Of a DNA stretch of 64,000 bases, positions 58,445 through 64,000 are shown in pieces. Source of the DNA: Kitasatospora sp. NBC_01287 (GTDB lineage: Bacteria > Actinomycetota > Actinomycetes > Streptomycetales > Streptomycetaceae). The notes beneath the pieces were generated by a model that saw nothing but the letters and a program-made list of their open reading frames with translations, was not told where the DNA came from and made no database searches. Within the stretch, counting starts at the first letter, position 1. Each line of letters starts with the position of its first letter. The stretch lies in contig NZ_JAPEPB010000001.1 of assembly GCF_026340565.1 (NCBI RefSeq), positions 1,550,001 to 1,614,000 of the forward strand. Direction: 5' to 3'. The position numbers and the translations under genes were made by a program.

Positions 58445-59755
58445 CTACCCTCGCGCCTGCGCGGCCGGGTCGTCCTGCCGGGCCCCGGCCACCTGCTCGT
58501 CCGTCCGCGCCGTCTCCTGTGCCGCCTCCTGTGCCGTGTCCCGCGCCGTCTCCCGTGCCGTCTCCCGGACCTCGGCCAGGATCGCCGGCAGCGCGGCGAG
58601 GAAGGTGTCGGCCTGCGCCTCGGTGAGGATCAGCGGCGGGACCAGCCGGACGGCGTCCGGCACCGCGGCGTTCACCAGGAACCCGGCCCGCTGGGCGGCC
58701 GCCTGCACCTGGGCGGCGAGCGGCTCGGTGAGCACGATGCCCAGCAGCAGGCCGGCCCCGCGCACGTGCGAGACGAGCGGGTCGCCCAGCGCCTCGACAC
58801 CGGAGCGCAGCCGTTCGCCGACCGCGCGCACCTGGGCCAGCAGCCCCTGGGAGCCGATGGTGTCGAGCACCGCGAGGGCGGCCGCCGCGACCACCGGGTT
58901 GCCGCCGAAGGTGGTGCCGTGCTGACCGGGCTGGAGCAGCTCCGCCGCCGCGCCGTAGGCGATCACGGCGCCGATCGGCAGGCCGCCGCCCAGGCCCTTG
59001 GCCAGCGTGATGACGTCCGGCTCGACGCCGGGCTCGGCCTGGTGGGCGAACCAGTGGCCGGTGCGACCGATGCCGGTCTGGATCTCGTCCAGGATCAGCA
59101 GGGCGCCGCTGGCCCGGGTGATCTCGCGGGCGGCCCGCAGGTAGCCGGGCGGCAGCGGGATCGCGCCGTTCTCGCCCTGGATCGGCTCCAGCACCACGGC
59201 CGCGGTCCGCGTGGTGACGGCCGCGCGCAGCGCCTCGACGTCACCGAAGGGCACGTGGGTCACCTCGCCGGGCAGCGGCAGGAACGGCGTCTGCTTGGCG
59301 GGCTGGCCGGTGAGCGCGAGGGCGCCCATGGTGCGGCCGTGGAAGGCGCCCTCCAGGGCCACCACGTGGGTCCGGCCGGTGAGCCGGCTGATCTTGAAGG
59401 CGGCCTCGTTCGCCTCGGTGCCCGAGTTGCAGAAGAAGACCCGGCCCGGGCGCTCGTCCAGCGCGAGCAGCCGCTCGGCCAGCGCGATGGTGGGCTCGGC
59501 GGTGAACAGGTTGGAGACGTGGCCCAACCGGCCGATCTGCTCGGTCACCGCGGCGACGATCGCCGGGTGCGCGGTGCCCAGCGCGTTGACCGCGATGCCG
59601 CCGACCAGGTCGAGGTACTCGTTGCCGTCCGCGTCCTGGAGCAGCGCGCCGGCGCCGTGCGCCAGGGGGAGGCGGGGGGTGCCGTAGTTGTTGGTGAAGA
59701 CGTTTTGGTAACGCTTCGTCAGTTCGTCGTTGCCATGGGCAAGTTCGCCGGTCAT
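58445..59755 (-). CDS. argD: Acetylornithine aminotransferase
   Basis: A 436-aa class III PLP aminotransferase that makes N-acetylornithine. The PLP lysine is in [27 protein letters not shown] and [14 protein letters not shown] are intact. The ATG start overlaps the argB stop (ATGA). The C-terminal tail (about residues 397-417) is a tetrapeptide ETAR/DTAQ repeat from five 12-bp units, beyond the normal family end. Confidence 0.95.
   Translation of the reverse strand: MTGELAHGNDELTKRYQNVFTNNYGTPRLPLAHGAGALLQDADGNEYLDLVGGIAVNALGTAHPAIVAAVTEQIGRLGHVSNLFTAEPTIALAERLLALDERPGRVFFCNSGTEANEAAFKISRLTGRTHVVALEGAFHGRTMGALALTGQPAKQTPFLPLPGEVTHVPFGDVEALRAAVTTRTAAVVLEPIQGENGAIPLPPGYLRAAREITRASGALLILDEIQTGIGRTGHWFAHQAEPGVEPDVITLAKGLGGGLPIGAVIAYGAAAELLQPGQHGTTFGGNPVVAAAALAVLDTIGSQGLLAQVRAVGERLRSGVEALGDPLVSHVRGAGLLLGIVLTEPLAAQVQAAAQRAGFLVNAAVPDAVRLVPPLILTEAQADTFLAALPAILAEVRETARETARDTAQEAAQETARTDEQVAGARQDDPAAQARG
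58509..58568. repeat. In-frame 12-bp tandem repeats in the argD tail
   Basis: Five units of GCCGTCTCC(T/C)GT type encode [12 protein letters not shown] repeats at the ArgD C-terminus. Confidence 0.85.
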
Positions 59756-60684
59756 GCCAGTCCCCCCAGAACGGTGCTCTCGTCGTCCGGCACCACCATG
59801 GTGCCGATCCCCTCGTCGGTGAAGATCTCCAGCAGCAGGCTGTGCTGGACCCGGCCGTCCAGCACCCGCGCGGTGCCGACGCCGGAGCGGACCGCGCGCA
59901 GGCAGCCCTCCATCTTGGGCAGCATGCCGCTGGCCAGGTCGGGCAGTATGGCCTCCAGCTCGGTCGCCGAGAGCTGGCTGATCACGTCGTCGGAGTTCGG
60001 CCAGTCGGCGTAGAGGCCCTCGACGTCGGTGAGCACCACCAGCATCTCCGCACCGAGCGAGGCCGCCAGGGCGGCGGCGGCGGTGTCCGCGTTGATGTTG
60101 TAGACGTGGCCGTCGTCGCCGCGCGCGATCGAGGAGATCACCGGGATCCGGCCGTCGGCGATCAGCGCCTTCACCGCGCCCGCCTCGATGTTGACGATGT
60201 CGCCGACCAGGCCGATGTCCACCTGCTCGCCGTCCACCACCGCGTAGCGCTTGACGGCGGTCATGGTGTGCGCGTCCTCGCCGGTCATCCCGACCGCGAA
60301 CGGGCCGTGCTCGTTGAGCAGTCCGACCAGCTCGCGCTGGACCTGGCCGGCCAGCACCATCCGGACCACGTCCATGGTCTCGGGCGTGGTGACCCGCAGC
60401 CCGTTGGTGAAGGAGGACTCCAGGCCGAGCTTCTCCAACTGGGCGCTGATCTGCGGACCGCCGCCGTGCACGACAACCGGATGCAGTCCGGCGTAGCGCA
60501 GGAAGACCACGTCCTGGGCGAAGGCCGACTTGAGCGACTCGTCGACCATGGCGTTGCCGCCGAACTTGATCACCACGGTCTTGCCGTGGAACCGCTCCAG
60601 CCAGGGCAGCGCCTCGATGAGGGTGAGCGCCTTGGGCAACGCGGTGTTGTTGCGGGCCTGTTCGCCCTTGGGTGCGATCTGCAC
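59752..60684 (-). CDS. argB: Acetylglutamate kinase
   Basis: A 310-aa amino acid kinase-fold enzyme that phosphorylates N-acetylglutamate. [10 protein letters not shown] and [18 protein letters not shown] bind ATP and substrate. The start is GTG at 60684 ([13 protein letters not shown]), with GGGGGA upstream. It lies 18 bp after argJ. Confidence 0.96.
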   Translation of the reverse strand: MQIAPKGEQARNNTALPKALTLIEALPWLERFHGKTVVIKFGGNAMVDESLKSAFAQDVVFLRYAGLHPVVVHGGGPQISAQLEKLGLESSFTNGLRVTTPETMDVVRMVLAGQVQRELVGLLNEHGPFAVGMTGEDAHTMTAVKRYAVVDGEQVDIGLVGDIVNIEAGAVKALIADGRIPVISSIARGDDGHVYNINADTAAAALAASLGAEMLVVLTDVEGLYADWPNSDDVISQLSATELEAILPDLASGMLPKMEGCLRAVRSGVGTARVLDGRVQHSLLLEIFTDEGIGTMVVPDDESTVLGGLA

Positions 60685-60702
60685 GGTCTCGGTCCCCCGG
60701 GA

Positions 60703-63035
<2,333 letters not shown>

Positions 63036-64000
63036 TGAGCGTTCAGCGTCGATCGTGGCAGCCAGACGGTCGGCATACTCAGTCAGGGCTTCGCCAAGGA
63101 GGGTGAAGTGTGGGGAAACGCCAGGATTGGCCAATAGAGACCACATCGTGTTTCGGCGTGTTTCCCAGTATTGCCGGGTCCGGATCGCCTGAGCGGTCTC
63201 CAACGGGCGGGGAGCGAAGAGATGCTCGCCTTGGGTGATACGAGTCCAGACGAAGATGGACGCGACGTGGCGCTTGAGGTCGTCGTAACGCGGTTCGACG
63301 GTCCCGGTCTGCGGGATGCTGGCCGTGAGGTCGTCCCAGGTCCGCTGGTCGAGGTGCCAATCCTTGAGCGCTTCGCGACGGTGCTGGTAGTCGACCAGCC
63401 ACGCGACTGTGGCGTCGAGGCCGATCGCAAGGTCGCGCAGGGCGTTCTCGAACTCGAACACGTCGAGCTTGGCGTGGGCCCACCGCTGAACGCCCCCTGA
63501 AGCCCGTCGGGGTGCTTCGATCCCCAAGTACTCGGCCGCCTCGTCGAGGGAGCCTTGCGCGGTCAGTTGTGCCAGCCTGACCGAGGCTGTTCGACGCAGA
63601 AGCCGCTCGCTGATGCCCTCGCAGCGGCGAAAGTGCTCGTCGAGCCAGAGCTTGGGCAGATACGCAGGGACATGCTCAGGAGCGAATCCGCCATGGCCCG
63701 CGCTTTGCGGGAGCGTGTCGCGCCTGTGGGAGCCATGGACGGCGTGGGTGAGCGGGGCGACAGCTTGGGAGAACCGGCTGGAGCACGGGGCCGCCTGCCG
63801 GATGAAGTGCTCGGACCAGACAGCTCTGCGGCCCTGCGTCCGGTCAGACAGGACAAGCGGACCCAGCGTGGCCGCCAGGTCTTCACTGTCGAGTACTGCG
63901 GCGGCGATCTCCAGTAGAGCCGCCGCCTCAGTGGCGTCGACGGGTAGTGCGGTGAAGCGCTGGAACCAGTGATTGGAGCCTAGTTGAGCGGCACGTCGGC

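Overview
The window is about 64 kb of very GC-rich DNA with dense genes, GTG and TTG starts, purine-rich ribosome sites and almost no AT-rich stretches. It carries ssgB (sporulation-specific cell division), a membrane Ser/Thr kinase and phosphatidylinositol-mannoside genes. Gene order matches, from memory, the central Streptomyces core around relA-secDF-ruv-pdx-thrS-ssgB-arg. The organism is therefore a streptomycete (Streptomyces, Kitasatospora or Streptacidiphilus). Several SsgB substitutions hint at a genus other than Streptomyces itself.

Region 1 (1-27.2 kb) is housekeeping, mostly on the minus strand: aspS (cut by the left edge), hisS and a metallo-hydrolase in one overlapping operon; a membrane cyclophilin and a DUF349 coiled-coil protein on the plus strand; relA; apt; secF-secD-yajC; ruvB-ruvA-ruvC; yebC; pdxT-pdxS; then pimA-patA-pgsA, which builds phosphatidylinositol mannosides, with HIT and thrS beyond it as in mycobacteria. 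Two plus-strand or divergent genes (a 548-aa membrane protein and a DCC oxidoreductase) sit inside this block.

Region 2 (27.2-39.3 kb) holds two tRNA-Val(CAC) genes, ssgB, a CGNR zinc-finger protein, a small membrane protein, a DsbA-like protein, a double-GNAT protein, pabC-pabB for folate, a five-gene tRNA cluster (Gly, Cys, three Val-GAC), a receptor-type kinase and a GrpB-family protein.

Region 3 (39.3-51.6 kb) has a TrmH-like methyltransferase and three corrinoid genes: a CysG-type siroheme/precorrin-2 enzyme, a giant BluB-CobT fusion with a roughly 600-residue disordered N-terminus, and CobL. It also has the methionine transporter metN-metI-metQ, preceded by a candidate Cys/Met-rich leader peptide and two matching 15-nt inverted repeats.

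Region 4 (51.8-63 kb) makes arginine: argG and argH, then argC-J-B-D-R, with ARG-box-like palindromes before argC and argG. Between the two sets lie a membrane protein with BNR-like repeats and a cytochrome P450-ferredoxin pair. At 63.0 kb the composition changes, and a partial TniQ-like reading frame runs off the right edge, so a mobile or accessory region probably begins there.

A recurring feature is short tandem repeats (11-20 bp units) both between genes and in frame at the 3' ends of ruvB, ruvC, patA and argD. No CRISPR array, rRNA, complete insertion sequence or integrase was seen.
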